Of a stretch of 64,000 nt of DNA, positions 35,914 through 44,386 are shown one piece after another; position 1 is the stretch's first letter; each line of letters begins with the position of its first letter. The stretch spans positions 3,038,001 to 3,102,000 of the forward strand of contig NZ_CP042431.1 of NCBI RefSeq assembly GCF_007970185.1. The letters run 5' to 3'. The stretch comes from Pseudobacter ginsenosidimutans (GTDB taxonomy: Bacteria; Bacteroidota; Bacteroidia; Chitinophagales; Chitinophagaceae). The notes under the pieces are model-generated. The model had not been told where the DNA came from. It saw only the letters and a list, made by a program, of their open reading frames with translations, and searched no databases. The translations under genes and the position numbers were made by a program.

Positions 35914-36702
35914 ATGCGGGAAAATCACAAAAGGCATAAATTGCAAAATACCTTTATTCAAGATTTCAGGCAAATGTTCACCCAGGAGTACCCAGTTTAC
36001 TTTTCGTATCCATTGGATGAGGAGCGATCGCTCCTGATCAATCTGGCGGCCAGTGTCCGCTGGCAACCTTATTCAGGAACCTATATTGTCAATGAATTCT
36101 ACAGCTCTGATGCCTCAGGGTTGAGCATCACGCTTCCAGAGATCCGTATCAGGAAAAGGGAAGGAATGTGGGTGCATACGGATAGCGAAGCGGAAACCCG
36201 GCTCAGCCTGATCGTTGGACGGGCCATCGATATCCATGAGGAGAGCGGGGGGAGTTTCATGGCTGTGCTTGAACATTATCTCGATAGCACTATTAAGCTC
36301 CATAACGCAGACTGCGGCAATATCCAGCTTTTCGATCCGGAGGCAGGCATGATCCAAATGCTGGCCCATCGCGGATTCCAGAAATCATTTGTGGACTACT
36401 TCAAATATGTTTCGGCGGATGATGGTACTGTCTGCGGCAATGCCATGCGCCATCGCGATATCAATTTTGTATCGGATATCATGCAGGATGAAGCGTATGT
36501 TCCGCACCGGGAGATCATCCGTAGTGCAGGAATTCACTCAGTGAAATCATATCCCCTGGTGTTGCCAGACAATTCCTTTGCTGGGGTTATCTCCGCCCAT
36601 TGGAAACGGACGGTCAGCGAAGAGCAGCTTCCGGACGCATCGCCGTCGCTTACGGGCCTTACACGCTTTTTGCAGGAAAACAAAACCAGGCACCTGATCT
36701 AA
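35914..36702 (+). CDS. GAF-domain sensor-like protein
   Basis: A 262-residue soluble protein. The C-terminal half (about residues 105-255) is a GAF domain: MAVLEHYLDSTIKLHNADCGNIQLFDPEAGMIQMLAHRGF, VSADDGTVCGNAMRHRDINFVSDI and SVKSYPLVLPDNSFAGVISAHW. The N-terminal 100 residues show no clear domain. No kinase, cyclase or DNA-binding output is attached, so it would work through a partner or bind a ligand alone. Bacteroidota genomes often carry such lone GAF proteins next to two-component genes, but none is in this window. Confidence 0.8.
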   Translation: MRENHKRHKLQNTFIQDFRQMFTQEYPVYFSYPLDEERSLLINLAASVRWQPYSGTYIVNEFYSSDASGLSITLPEIRIRKREGMWVHTDSEAETRLSLIVGRAIDIHEESGGSFMAVLEHYLDSTIKLHNADCGNIQLFDPEAGMIQMLAHRGFQKSFVDYFKYVSADDGTVCGNAMRHRDINFVSDIMQDEAYVPHREIIRSAGIHSVKSYPLVLPDNSFAGVISAHWKRTVSEEQLPDASPSLTGLTRFLQENKTRHLI

Positions 36703-36720
36703 AAAGAAAACATTGCGGCA

Positions 36721-37662
36721 TCAGACATCCCTGGCAGGCAGTTTTTCCACCATTTGAATGAATTCCACTGTTGGCTTCAGTGTGATCTTGTTTTCTCCGA
36801 TCTCATAAGGGAGCGATTGGAACATTCCGTTGCGGTACCAGAACAGGCAATTACTGACAGAACCGGGACCTTCCCTGAACATACCGGAAATGATAAACGG
36901 TAAACTGTTCACTGCTGAAATGGTTTCTATCGTTTCGATGGGATAGATCATGGCCGCATGCCTGTGAGGAACACCTATCAGTGACCCATACTCGCCGATG
37001 AGCGCGGGATATTTTTTCATGGAAAAAACGAAATTGGGAACGAAATGATGTTCGTCCTGGATGAACCAGATATCGAAATCATGGATGGTTTCGCGGGAAA
37101 AATCGAAACTGTATTTCTTTTCTACATTCTGTTTGCCTGTTTGGAACAACTCTTCTGCTGACTTGTTCCAGTGCTTCACCTGGTCCGGCTGTACATTGAT
37201 TACGCTTTGTGGCAGGTCAAACGAAAGCATAGTGAAAGCGTCCCCGCAAAAATCCTGTCTAACCACCAGGTCCTTAAGACCATTTTCCACAACATCCTGG
37301 TTGAACAAACGGATAGCCAGGAAATCCTTTGCATACTCATAATCCTTCGATCTCTCTTCAAACAATCTGTTGAAGTCTGAACTTTGTTCCATTTCGTGAA
37401 AGTGGGTGTGGATCAGGTTTTCCCAATTGGCAGGATTTGAGATCTTGCATGTTTGCGCCAGGTTGAGCAATCCCAGTTGTTCAAATACGATATTGCTTCC
37501 ATTGAGATAAACCACCCCTTCGCCGATGCTGTAATTGAGATTTCTGCTTTGTAGCATTGACTCCAGCGTATTCATGAAGTAGTTGTATTCATCCGCTGAG
37601 AAAAAGGAAGCTGCCCAGGCCGGAACAGTATTGGCTTTGGATTTTTTGAGAAAAGAGAACAT
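36721..37662 (-). CDS. DUF1444/YtpQ-like protein
   Basis: A 313-residue cytosolic protein from ATG 37662 (MFSFLKKSKAN); ATG 37695 would prepend 11 residues. The middle section, FLAIRLFNQDVVENGLKDLVVRQDFCGDAFTMLSFDLPQSV in pieces, then HWNKSAEELFQTGKQNVEKKY and GSLIGVPHRHAAMIYPIE, follows the order of the DUF1444 (YtpQ) family. The biochemical role of that family is unknown. No operon partner is seen. Confidence 0.55.
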   Translation of the reverse strand: MFSFLKKSKANTVPAWAASFFSADEYNYFMNTLESMLQSRNLNYSIGEGVVYLNGSNIVFEQLGLLNLAQTCKISNPANWENLIHTHFHEMEQSSDFNRLFEERSKDYEYAKDFLAIRLFNQDVVENGLKDLVVRQDFCGDAFTMLSFDLPQSVINVQPDQVKHWNKSAEELFQTGKQNVEKKYSFDFSRETIHDFDIWFIQDEHHFVPNFVFSMKKYPALIGEYGSLIGVPHRHAAMIYPIETIETISAVNSLPFIISGMFREGPGSVSNCLFWYRNGMFQSLPYEIGENKITLKPTVEFIQMVEKLPARDV

Positions 37663-37771
37663 CGGTATAGGGTTATGAATAAAAAAGAAATTCAATGCGT
37701 CCTCTTAAACGATCTGATAAAGGTAAATAGTATGGATGTTGATAAATGGATTACAGGATTATGTTTTTGTA

Positions 37772-38647
37772 TTATTTTAAGCCACCGGCTCTTGCGTGTA
37801 ACAGATATGCTGTGATCTTCCTGTCCAGTTCCGAAGGGTAAGGATAACCTAAATGAGAGGACAGATACTGACCGATCTCCCGTCCCAGTTCTGCATAGGC
37901 GAAAAGCGCACGCCAGTTATCTTCCAAATCTGCACCGGCAAAGGTTGCTGTGGCGCGCTGCCACATTTCTGCGCTCAGGTATTTCTTGAATAACCTGCCA
38001 TATTTATTCGTGGTTACGTTCCAGTTATGCTGTGACCCGATATACCATTCCAGCAATACCTGCTGATGCTCGAAGCGCATGATCTGCTCAGACATGAATT
38101 TGGCATAGTAAAGTTCATCGCGCGCCAGGCATTTGGCTACATAGGTCATGTCCCACCAGTAATTGTTGAGTACCCAGAGGAATTTTTCTTCATCAGGTTT
38201 TTGAATATTGAAAGCTGAGTGAGTGGGAGACGGCATATTGGTAGTGAGCCCATCTTTATCCACCAATACCTTGTAACCAATATCCCAATCTTCATGCAAC
38301 GGTGACATTGTCACTTCCTCCCTGAATTTATTGACAGAGAAGATCAGGAAATCGATCTTCGAATAATCCTCGTACAAAACCATGCGTGAGGAACAGCGCC
38401 CATCGAAAGGTTCCTCCCCTTCAACGATGGTGGTGATGATGGAGCCGAAATTGCTGATCCAGCTATCGTCTTGCAGGAATTCTTCATAGTTATCCACCAC
38501 CAGATCGATGTCAAGATCGCTGAAAGCGTCAACGGGAGCGATAGGATTGGTGAGGGAGCTGGTGAGGAGAGCGGCGCGGATATTGGGTTGAGCTGTTGCC
38601 CAAAGTATCACCTCATTGAGTTGGGAGGCTCTTCTGTCATTTGTCAT
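37772..38647 (-). CDS. ANT(6)/AadS-like aminoglycoside 6-adenylyltransferase
   Basis: A 291-residue nucleotidyltransferase from ATG 38647 (TTG 38653 is also possible). It has the Pol-beta metal triad in FSDLDIDLV (D44, D46, D48), FDGRCSSRMVLYEDYSKIDFLIFS, EDWDIGYKVLVDKDG, YWWDMTYVAKCLARDE, EWYIGSQHNWNVTTNKYGRLFKKYL and LFAYAELGREIGQYLSSHLGY. These are characteristic of streptomycin-modifying ANT(6) and of AadS from Bacteroidota. The usual hGSR motif before the triad reads TSSLTNP instead. Resistance activity is plausible, but chromosomal relatives are often silent. Confidence 0.82.
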   Translation of the reverse strand: MTNDRRASQLNEVILWATAQPNIRAALLTSSLTNPIAPVDAFSDLDIDLVVDNYEEFLQDDSWISNFGSIITTIVEGEEPFDGRCSSRMVLYEDYSKIDFLIFSVNKFREEVTMSPLHEDWDIGYKVLVDKDGLTTNMPSPTHSAFNIQKPDEEKFLWVLNNYWWDMTYVAKCLARDELYYAKFMSEQIMRFEHQQVLLEWYIGSQHNWNVTTNKYGRLFKKYLSAEMWQRATATFAGADLEDNWRALFAYAELGREIGQYLSSHLGYPYPSELDRKITAYLLHARAGGLK

Positions 38648-38752
38648 ACACAAGGTTGTAAATCAAATGTAAGGAGCATTTCTGGAAAAAAATGCCAGAC
38701 CTGTTTATTGAAAAGGCCTGTCAGTGCATCTCTTCTGCAAACCTTTCCGCTC

Positions 38753-39604
38753 ATGCGAATTTCTCTTATCATCACATTATGCTGTTTCTTTTTCTCATTT
38801 TGCCATTCCCGGCAGCCGGCACCGGATTGCCATCTGGATATGAGCGCGTTTAGGGATGTATATGATTATCCTGATACGGTAGTTGCAGCAGATATTCCAA
38901 TCCTTTTTTGTCAGAAAAGACAGGAGTTGTCGAGAGATGATTCCCTTTCCCAATCCCTGATTGGCGCAAAATTTTTCAACAGGTACAAAGAAAATAATCT
39001 GAGCATTGGTTTTTCGGGCGAAGAAACATTCCGGTTCACTGCAGCAAGCAGCTATAATTTTTCACCTGTCTGCATCCGGTTCAACCGGCGCGAAATGATT
39101 GTTAAAATCTGTGTGGAAGGTGAGTTTGATGACCGCTATGATGATAGCCTGTTGACAGAAAAGGAACAATATGATCTCAGATTTATGGAAAGGATCGTAT
39201 GGGTAAACAATTACGGTTGCCGACTCTGGAAGAAAAAGTATTATGATTCTATGATCACTGCCGATCCCAGGTTGTTATCCGCGGACTATTTGTTGCAGTT
39301 GTATCGAAAACGATTGGTAGATACAACCTGTGTGATCAGCACGAAAAAGATACCACTCACAGAAAAACAGTATTGTTCCTTATTGAAAGAATTGAAGGCA
39401 ACTGATTTTGGCGAGCTGCCCTGGCAAATCAAAGCGAAATACCCTCCGACGCACGATTCTTACTTGATACTGGAAGCGCATACTGCCAATAAGTTTAAAT
39501 ACATGGTTTGCTCCACTTCAGCAGACCCGCTTCCGGATGTGAGGGAGTTTTGCCTCAAACTGGTGAAAATGGCCGGGCTCGATCCAAAGAAAGTCCGGCT
39601 CTGA
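38753..39604 (+). CDS. Exported protein of unknown function
   Basis: A 283-residue protein from ATG 38753. The earlier open stretch overlaps the divergent nucleotidyltransferase and is ignored. It starts with a strong hydrophobic signal (ISLIITLCCFFFSFCHS), which could be a lipoprotein or type I signal. The body is mixed alpha/beta with several cysteine pairs and no family motif I know. The final part (LKATDFGELPWQIKAKYPPTHDSYLILEAH in pieces) is typical of small Bacteroidota periplasmic proteins. Its start is 105 bases from the divergent nucleotidyltransferase start. Confidence 0.65.
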   Translation: MRISLIITLCCFFFSFCHSRQPAPDCHLDMSAFRDVYDYPDTVVAADIPILFCQKRQELSRDDSLSQSLIGAKFFNRYKENNLSIGFSGEETFRFTAASSYNFSPVCIRFNRREMIVKICVEGEFDDRYDDSLLTEKEQYDLRFMERIVWVNNYGCRLWKKKYYDSMITADPRLLSADYLLQLYRKRLVDTTCVISTKKIPLTEKQYCSLLKELKATDFGELPWQIKAKYPPTHDSYLILEAHTANKFKYMVCSTSADPLPDVREFCLKLVKMAGLDPKKVRL

Positions 39605-39718
39605 TCATTTCTTTACTTTGGTCATAGACAACTGTCCATGAATGATACCTTTCACTGCTGTTAGGAATGAACCGGCAAATAAATTTTACAAATGATAAAA
39701 AAAGAAAAGAGGAAAAAT

Positions 39719-39751
39719 GGACCGGTTCTCACGCCGACATGATACCGGTCC
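39719..39751. terminator. Hairpin between convergent genes
   Basis: GGACCGGT and ACCGGTCC form an eight-base-pair stem with a 17-base loop, nine bases beyond the phosphoesterase stop on the minus strand. The A-rich stretch to the left (39695-39716) reads as a U-rich tract on the minus strand, supporting termination of that gene. Confidence 0.5.
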
Positions 39752-39760
39752 TGTTTGTGC

Positions 39761-41233
39761 TTACCTGGAAAATATGGTTTGCCGGAATACAGGAGCATTT
39801 TGCGTGAGATCGTAAAAAGCTTCCTGTATCTGGCTGACAGTATTGTTGTTCAATGAAAAATTGAGCATAGCCCAGCCATTGTACAACTCTTTGGATGCAG
39901 GCTTCCTGTTGGTTGCCCTCCAGGTGATCTGTTTGTTGATCAGGTTAGCTGCATCACCATAGGGCAATGCTGCGTGACCAAGGCATCTCGCATAGGTTTG
40001 CGTGCTCAGCTTTGGCGCAGTGATGGGAATATGAATAGGACTGTTGTATACTATTCCATTATGTACATGCCCCCAGTACCATGCATAGGGATCGGAACCG
40101 AATGCGGCCCGTATCTGTGCCCAGAGCGGTGAAACATCAGAACAGTCTGCTTCAAACCCGTTATGATGCGTGAAGAGAATGGTCCTGTATGGGTTGAGCC
40201 GTAATTGTTGTATGGCTTTGGTTTGCACATCTGATGGAAGACCGATGCTGCCATTCATGAATGCATTGGTTACGGAGGATTGATAAGCGGTGTCGATGCA
40301 GGCCAGCGTCCAATCACCGCATTGCAGAAAAAAATAACTGGAGCCCTGTTGTGCACTGAATACGGAATTCATTCCTCCATTGGCGGCATCCAGTGCATCG
40401 TTGAAATAACCGATGGCGCCGCTGTACATTTCGTGGTTTGAATTAAGGGTAAAGGAACGGCCTTTATATTGCGGTGGCCAGAAATTGTTCAGGCAGCCAA
40501 CTTCTTCACCAGGAAAAAAGAAATAGTTTCCGTTGGGGCTGTTGGTCAGCGGCGTGCCTGCATAGTACACATCGCCCACATGTATGATGTAATCCGGGTT
40601 TTCTTTAACGATGCTTTGCATGATGCGTTGCAATGTATAGTCGCCGGTACCGCAATCGCCTAATACAGCAATTTTGATAAGGCCTGGTGTAGCGCCAGTG
40701 AGATTTATTACCGGCGGAGCCTTATCAGGAAGCTGTTCTCCATGGTACCATAGATTGTGACGGATCGATTGCAGCATATTGAGCACAGCTACCAGCCATC
40801 CCTGATCGAAAGTGGCCCATTTCTCTGTACTCAGAACGCTGCCGTCTGTGTAGATGAGCTCACCGGTCTTGAAGAAATCTGCATTTGGTTGCGTCATTTG
40901 AGAAGGCTGAATCAGTCCATCCAATGCAAGAATGAGGATCCATGCTTCCGCTTCCTCTTCAGCACTGAACATGGAAAAATCGATTTGTGAGGGATTGTTC
41001 AACCAATAAAGAACCAGGCCAAGATCAACTGTGCCTTCGTTAGGTTTGTAGTTGGCAGGTGGTGAAGGGATGAAACCCTGCCATACATTTTTTGCCACCA
41101 TGAACCTGATCAGTTCATATTCGCAATTGGGAAGAAAATCAAGAAACTCCTGTATGTAGGATGAAACCGGAAGTTCGGTCCGGAATTTCAGTCGCAGCGC
41201 GGCTGCTCGGTCCCTCAGGTCCTGCGTTAACAT
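39761..41233 (-). CDS. Calcineurin-like metallophosphoesterase
   Basis: A 490-residue cytosolic enzyme. The C-terminal part carries a purple-acid-phosphatase-like set of metal motifs: GDCGTGD (192-198), HVGDVYYAG (219-225), NSNHEM (264-269), FTHHN (355-358) and WGHVHN (387-392). The N-terminal 180 residues have no known domain and are all-helical in appearance (EEEAEAWILILALDGLI). There is no signal peptide. It is divergent from the RNA ligase gene, 246 bases away. A role in processing the ends of broken RNA would fit that position but is not shown. Confidence 0.85.
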   Translation of the reverse strand: MLTQDLRDRAAALRLKFRTELPVSSYIQEFLDFLPNCEYELIRFMVAKNVWQGFIPSPPANYKPNEGTVDLGLVLYWLNNPSQIDFSMFSAEEEAEAWILILALDGLIQPSQMTQPNADFFKTGELIYTDGSVLSTEKWATFDQGWLVAVLNMLQSIRHNLWYHGEQLPDKAPPVINLTGATPGLIKIAVLGDCGTGDYTLQRIMQSIVKENPDYIIHVGDVYYAGTPLTNSPNGNYFFFPGEEVGCLNNFWPPQYKGRSFTLNSNHEMYSGAIGYFNDALDAANGGMNSVFSAQQGSSYFFLQCGDWTLACIDTAYQSSVTNAFMNGSIGLPSDVQTKAIQQLRLNPYRTILFTHHNGFEADCSDVSPLWAQIRAAFGSDPYAWYWGHVHNGIVYNSPIHIPITAPKLSTQTYARCLGHAALPYGDAANLINKQITWRATNRKPASKELYNGWAMLNFSLNNNTVSQIQEAFYDLTQNAPVFRQTIFSR

Positions 41234-41355
41234 ACAAAAGGTTTAAGGTTTAGGGGTTGCTTTACCGTTATTGAAATTACTGCCTTGCACTGAAGTAATG
41301 TTCAGTAGTTGTACGCAAGCTTTGTGGAATTGTGGACAGCCACATGGAAAATTCC

Positions 41356-41363
41356 TATCTTCG
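41356..41363 (+). promoter_or_regulatory. Possible -7 box for the RNA-repair operon
   Basis: TATCTTCG, one base off TAnnTTTG, with TTG at 41330-41332 as a loosely spaced -33 element. It would leave a leader of about 110 bases before the ligase. The 246-base divergent gap shows nothing else I can name. Confidence 0.25.
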
Positions 41364-41479
41364 CATCTCATTCAAAACCTGCAAAGATTTGAGCCATGTA
41401 ATTCTTTTGACATATCTCATGTAAGTTCTCCCATCCCCAGGGAGCAGAAATCTTATTTTCATTAATTTAATTGATTATC

Positions 41480-42190
41480 ATGGCTATTTCTCAGAAATAT
41501 GGCCGGACTTATCATTACCCGTTTTCTCCGGGTACTGAGAGTGACGACCGTATTCAATATGATTACTGGCAACTGTTGCAGCAAATGCAACAGATTGTAC
41601 ATACGGAAAAACTGGATGGAGAAAATAATTGTTTGTCGAGGTACGGTGTATTTGCCCGCTCACACGCGGCGCCCACTACATCTCCATGGACGGAAACGCT
41701 GCGCATTTTCTGGCAAAGGATCAGGAATGAACTGGGAACGATGGAGGTCTTTCTCGAAAATCTGTATGCCGTTCATTCCATCGAATATAAAAATATCGAT
41801 CATCATTTTTACGTGTTTGCTATCCGGGACCGTGATCAATGGCTTGGTTGGGAGGAAACGAAATTCTATGCAGCATTACTGGACCTTCCGATGGTGCCCG
41901 AGATATCGGTGTTGAAGCCTGCTGCTGTACGCAGCCACTTTGAGAAGGAACTGCTTTCACTTGCATCCGGTAAAGGAACATTTCAGCCGCATGATGCAAA
42001 GGAAGGATATCCGGTTACGATGGAAGGAATTGTAACGCGTAACTGGAATGGATACCCGACAGATGCCTTTGCCGACAATGTATTCAAGTACGTGCGTAAA
42101 GGGCATGTAAAAACAGATCAGCATTGGACCCGTAACTGGAAGCGGGCCAAACTAAATCAGGAAGGAGGTAAATATGTGGACTTTCACTGA
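41480..42190 (+). CDS. ATP-dependent RNA ligase (Rnl2-like)
   Basis: A 236-residue nucleotidyltransferase from ATG 41480. All ligase motifs are in order: motif I EKLDGENNCLS with the lysine (K44) that takes AMP, motif III/IIIa with EVFLENLY (90-96) and HFYVFAIRD (109-117), motif IV MEGIVTR (181-187) and motif V VFKYVRK (201-207). A C-terminal tail of about 30 basic residues follows. Such proteins seal 3'-OH and 5'-phosphate RNA ends in three steps using ATP. The HD-kinase fusion starts inside the end of this gene, with 17 bases shared, so the two are made together. Confidence 0.9.
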   Translation: MAISQKYGRTYHYPFSPGTESDDRIQYDYWQLLQQMQQIVHTEKLDGENNCLSRYGVFARSHAAPTTSPWTETLRIFWQRIRNELGTMEVFLENLYAVHSIEYKNIDHHFYVFAIRDRDQWLGWEETKFYAALLDLPMVPEISVLKPAAVRSHFEKELLSLASGKGTFQPHDAKEGYPVTMEGIVTRNWNGYPTDAFADNVFKYVRKGHVKTDQHWTRNWKRAKLNQEGGKYVDFH

Positions 42191-43292
42191 AAATAAAGAT
42201 TGGTCATTCATCGAAAAGCAATTCGATTGGGTGAAGGATATGGCGCAGACGCCCCAGGATCCGCTGCATCATGCAGAGGGTAACGTGGCGGTACATACGC
42301 AGATGGTGATCGATGGGCTGAAGGCAATGCCGGCATTCAATGCATTACCTGCAGAAACACAGGAGATCATCTGGACTGCCGCTTTACTGCATGATGTGGA
42401 AAAACGAAGCACCACTGTTACAGATGAACAGGGCAGGATCAGTTCGCCGGGCCATGCAAAGAAAGGGGCGCAAACTGCGAGATTGATTTTGTACAGGGAC
42501 CGTGCAACGCCCTTCGCGATCCGTGAGCAGATAGTTGGACTGGTGCGTTATCACGGACTTCCAATCTGGTTGCTGGAACGGCCTGATCCGCTCAAAACCC
42601 TGATCAGGGCAGCTTATGAAGTGAATACCGAATGGCTGGCGACTCTCGCAAGGGCAGACATACTGGGAAGGATATGCGAAGACAAAGAAGAAATGTTGTA
42701 CAGGACCGATTGCTTTGAGGAGTTCTGTAAGGAACATCGATGCTGGGGAACAGAAAAAACGTTTGCAAATCCGCATTCGAAGATGCGTTATCTGCAAACC
42801 GATGATGCGCCTGTTGATTATGTTCCTTATGAGAATCCGGCATTCGAAGTGATACTGATGAGCGGGTTACCCGGTGCAGGAAAAGACAGTTTTATCCGCA
42901 GGAACTTTTCAGAGATGCCCGTGATCTCGCTGGATGGAATACGGGAAGAATGGAAAGTGGCGGCTGATGATCAAACGGCCAATGGGCGCGTGATCCAGGA
43001 GGCGAAGGAGAGGGCGAAAGTACTGTTGCGGCGTGGCGAAGGTTTTGTGTGGAATGCCACCAATACTACCAGGCAGATGCGTGAGCAATTGATCGAATTG
43101 TTCCTGACCTATCGTGCTGCGGTGCGGATCGTTTACCTGGAAGTGCCTTACCAGGTGCTGACTGCACAGAACAGGAACCGGGAAGCTGTTGTGCCGCAGA
43201 AAGTTTTGGAGCGGCTGATCAACAAACTGGAAGTGCCCGCAGCCTGGGAAGCGCATGCAGTTTCTTTGATCAATCTCAGGGAATTGGCGTAA
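42174..43292 (+). CDS. HD phosphoesterase-polynucleotide kinase fusion (HD-Pnk)
   Basis: A 372-residue two-domain end-healing enzyme. The N-terminal HD domain (about 25-190) has H41 in NVAVHTQMV, the HD pair H73-D74 in LLHDVEK, H94, H127 in VRYHGLP and D162 in LARADILGR. The C-terminal P-loop kinase (about 222-372) has SGLPGAGKDSF (230-240), SLDGIREEW, WNATNTTRQMR and the lid segment with QNRNRE. Runella slithyformis HD-Pnk, characterised biochemically, has this domain order and removes 2',3'-cyclic phosphates while phosphorylating 5'-OH ends. Paired with the overlapping RNA ligase gene it forms a complete RNA repair unit. The exact substrate RNA is unknown. Confidence 0.9.
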   Translation: MWTFTENKDWSFIEKQFDWVKDMAQTPQDPLHHAEGNVAVHTQMVIDGLKAMPAFNALPAETQEIIWTAALLHDVEKRSTTVTDEQGRISSPGHAKKGAQTARLILYRDRATPFAIREQIVGLVRYHGLPIWLLERPDPLKTLIRAAYEVNTEWLATLARADILGRICEDKEEMLYRTDCFEEFCKEHRCWGTEKTFANPHSKMRYLQTDDAPVDYVPYENPAFEVILMSGLPGAGKDSFIRRNFSEMPVISLDGIREEWKVAADDQTANGRVIQEAKERAKVLLRRGEGFVWNATNTTRQMREQLIELFLTYRAAVRIVYLEVPYQVLTAQNRNREAVVPQKVLERLINKLEVPAAWEAHAVSLINLRELA

Positions 43293-43300
43293 ATTATGGG

Positions 43301-43741
43301 ATGATCATTAATAAAACAATCAATATACATGCACCCGCTACCCGCGTCTGGGAAGCACTTACCACACCTGCTATCATGAAGCGGTGGATGACGGATGCAG
43401 AAATGGAAATCATTTCCGATTTTAGAACGGGTAGTGCCATTGTGATCTCCGGGAACCTTCATGGAATTCCTTATGAGAACAAAGGCACTATCCTTCAATA
43501 TGAGCCATCCTCCGTGCTCAAATATAATTACTGGAGCTCACTCTCACAACATGAGGACCTGCCTGAGAATTACTCTCTGATCACTTTCAGGCTGATGTTT
43601 GCGGAAGGCACAACCACACTGGTGTTCACGCAAACGAATTTCACTGAGGATGTGATATTCAAACATTTCAATTTTTACTGGAACACGGCTCTTCAGTTGT
43701 TGCGGAAACTCAGCGAAGAAGAGCGCTTGCCGGATCAGTAA
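43301..43741 (+). CDS. SRPBCC (AHSA1-like) domain protein
   Basis: A 146-residue START-like protein: MIINKTINIHAPATRVWEALTTPAIMKRWM at the start, SDFRTGSAIVISGNLHGIPYENKGTILQYEPSSVLKYNYWS in the sheet and a final long helix with WNTALQLLRKL. Such proteins bind hydrophobic ligands or act as Hsp90 activators; no function can be fixed here. It is only eight bases after HD-Pnk and may be on the same transcript. Its 3' end overlaps the convergent membrane protein gene by 32 bases. Confidence 0.85.
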   Translation: MIINKTINIHAPATRVWEALTTPAIMKRWMTDAEMEIISDFRTGSAIVISGNLHGIPYENKGTILQYEPSSVLKYNYWSSLSQHEDLPENYSLITFRLMFAEGTTTLVFTQTNFTEDVIFKHFNFYWNTALQLLRKLSEEERLPDQ

Positions 43742-44126
43742 TAGGTTTGGATCTATTTCCTTTTTTGCCGGTTTTCATTTTCCCATGTACGAAATAATAG
43801 AATAATACCCCACAGCCATAGGCTATCATATCCCCCGGATCCCCCGTATACACCCGCGAAAACCCTGGCATCAGCCATTCAAACACAACGGACAGGTACA
43901 CTGCAATGAAGAGTACATAGCCAAACGGATAATTGTAGGAGCGATCTTTTACTATATAGGTCCGGATGATGGTTATGGTCAGATGTGCAATGGCGGGAAC
44001 AGCTATCAGGTCAGTCAGATAATCGTTGAATATGGTAATGATCACACCTGCTTTGCGAAAGCCTTGTACCAGCAACCAGAGTAATCCATAACAAATGAAC
44101 AATGGATCGAAGAGCCGCCTGATCAC
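43710..44126 (-). CDS. Hypothetical membrane protein, second gene of a TetR-facing operon
   Basis: A 138-residue protein with about four hydrophobic segments (FICYGLLWLLVQGF, VPAIAHLTITIIRTYI, YVLFIAVYLSVVFEWLM, MIAYGCGVLFYYFVHG) and a basic tail. I know no family name for it. Its ATG overlaps the stop of the 64-residue gene upstream by four bases, so the two are coupled. The pair faces the TetR gene across two operator-like sites. Confidence 0.7.
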   Translation of the reverse strand: MIRRLFDPLFICYGLLWLLVQGFRKAGVIITIFNDYLTDLIAVPAIAHLTITIIRTYIVKDRSYNYPFGYVLFIAVYLSVVFEWLMPGFSRVYTGDPGDMIAYGCGVLFYYFVHGKMKTGKKGNRSKPITDPASALLR

Positions 44127-44317
44127 AGCACTACTGTTACGGCTGTAATCACGGACAATGTGATCAGCGACAAAAAAACGAGAAAAAAATAAAAACCCGA
44201 ATGCTTGGCCAGCCGGACCAGCTTGCTGTCGTCAGGCTGAATCTCTAAAGATTTCCCTCTCATCTTTTCCAACCACGCGAATCTCTTCTTCCTGGGACTG
44301 GATCGTTCATTATTCAT
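44123..44317 (-). CDS. Small single-helix membrane protein
   Basis: A 64-residue protein: a basic, polar N-terminal 40 residues (SSPRKKRFAWLEKMRGKSLEI in part) and one C-terminal membrane helix (FYFFLVFLSLITLSVITAVTVV). It overlaps the next gene by ATGA. It begins 70 bases from the TetR start, with both palindromes in between, and is therefore a probable target of that repressor. No family is recognised. Confidence 0.65.
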   Translation of the reverse strand: MNNERSSPRKKRFAWLEKMRGKSLEIQPDDSKLVRLAKHSGFYFFLVFLSLITLSVITAVTVVL

Positions 44318-44330
44318 AATCTCCCTGATT

Positions 44331-44377
44331 TTAGAACAAATGTACTAAGTTTTTCAGTATTAGAACAAATGTTCTAA
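44331..44377. promoter_or_regulatory. Two TetR operator-like palindromes
   Basis: TTAGAACAAATGTTCTAA (44360-44377) has perfect eight-base arms, and TTAGAACAAATGTACTAA (44331-44348) is the same site with one change in the right arm. They are 29 bases apart, nearly three helical turns. They fill the 69-base gap between the TetR start and the divergent membrane operon, so binding would cover both promoters. AGAAC-n4-GTTCT is a shape typical of TetR sites in this phylum. Confidence 0.75.
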
Positions 44378-44386
44378 ATTTGGAAA

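Noticed and set aside
38471-38752. N-terminal extension of the exported protein at 38753
   Set aside because: The stretch overlaps the start of the divergent nucleotidyltransferase and puts the signal peptide at residue 95. ATG 38753 is the natural start.
41271-41465. Short plus-strand open frame in the RNA-repair divergent region
   Set aside because: No start ATG of quality, no motif, and it covers the probable promoter area.
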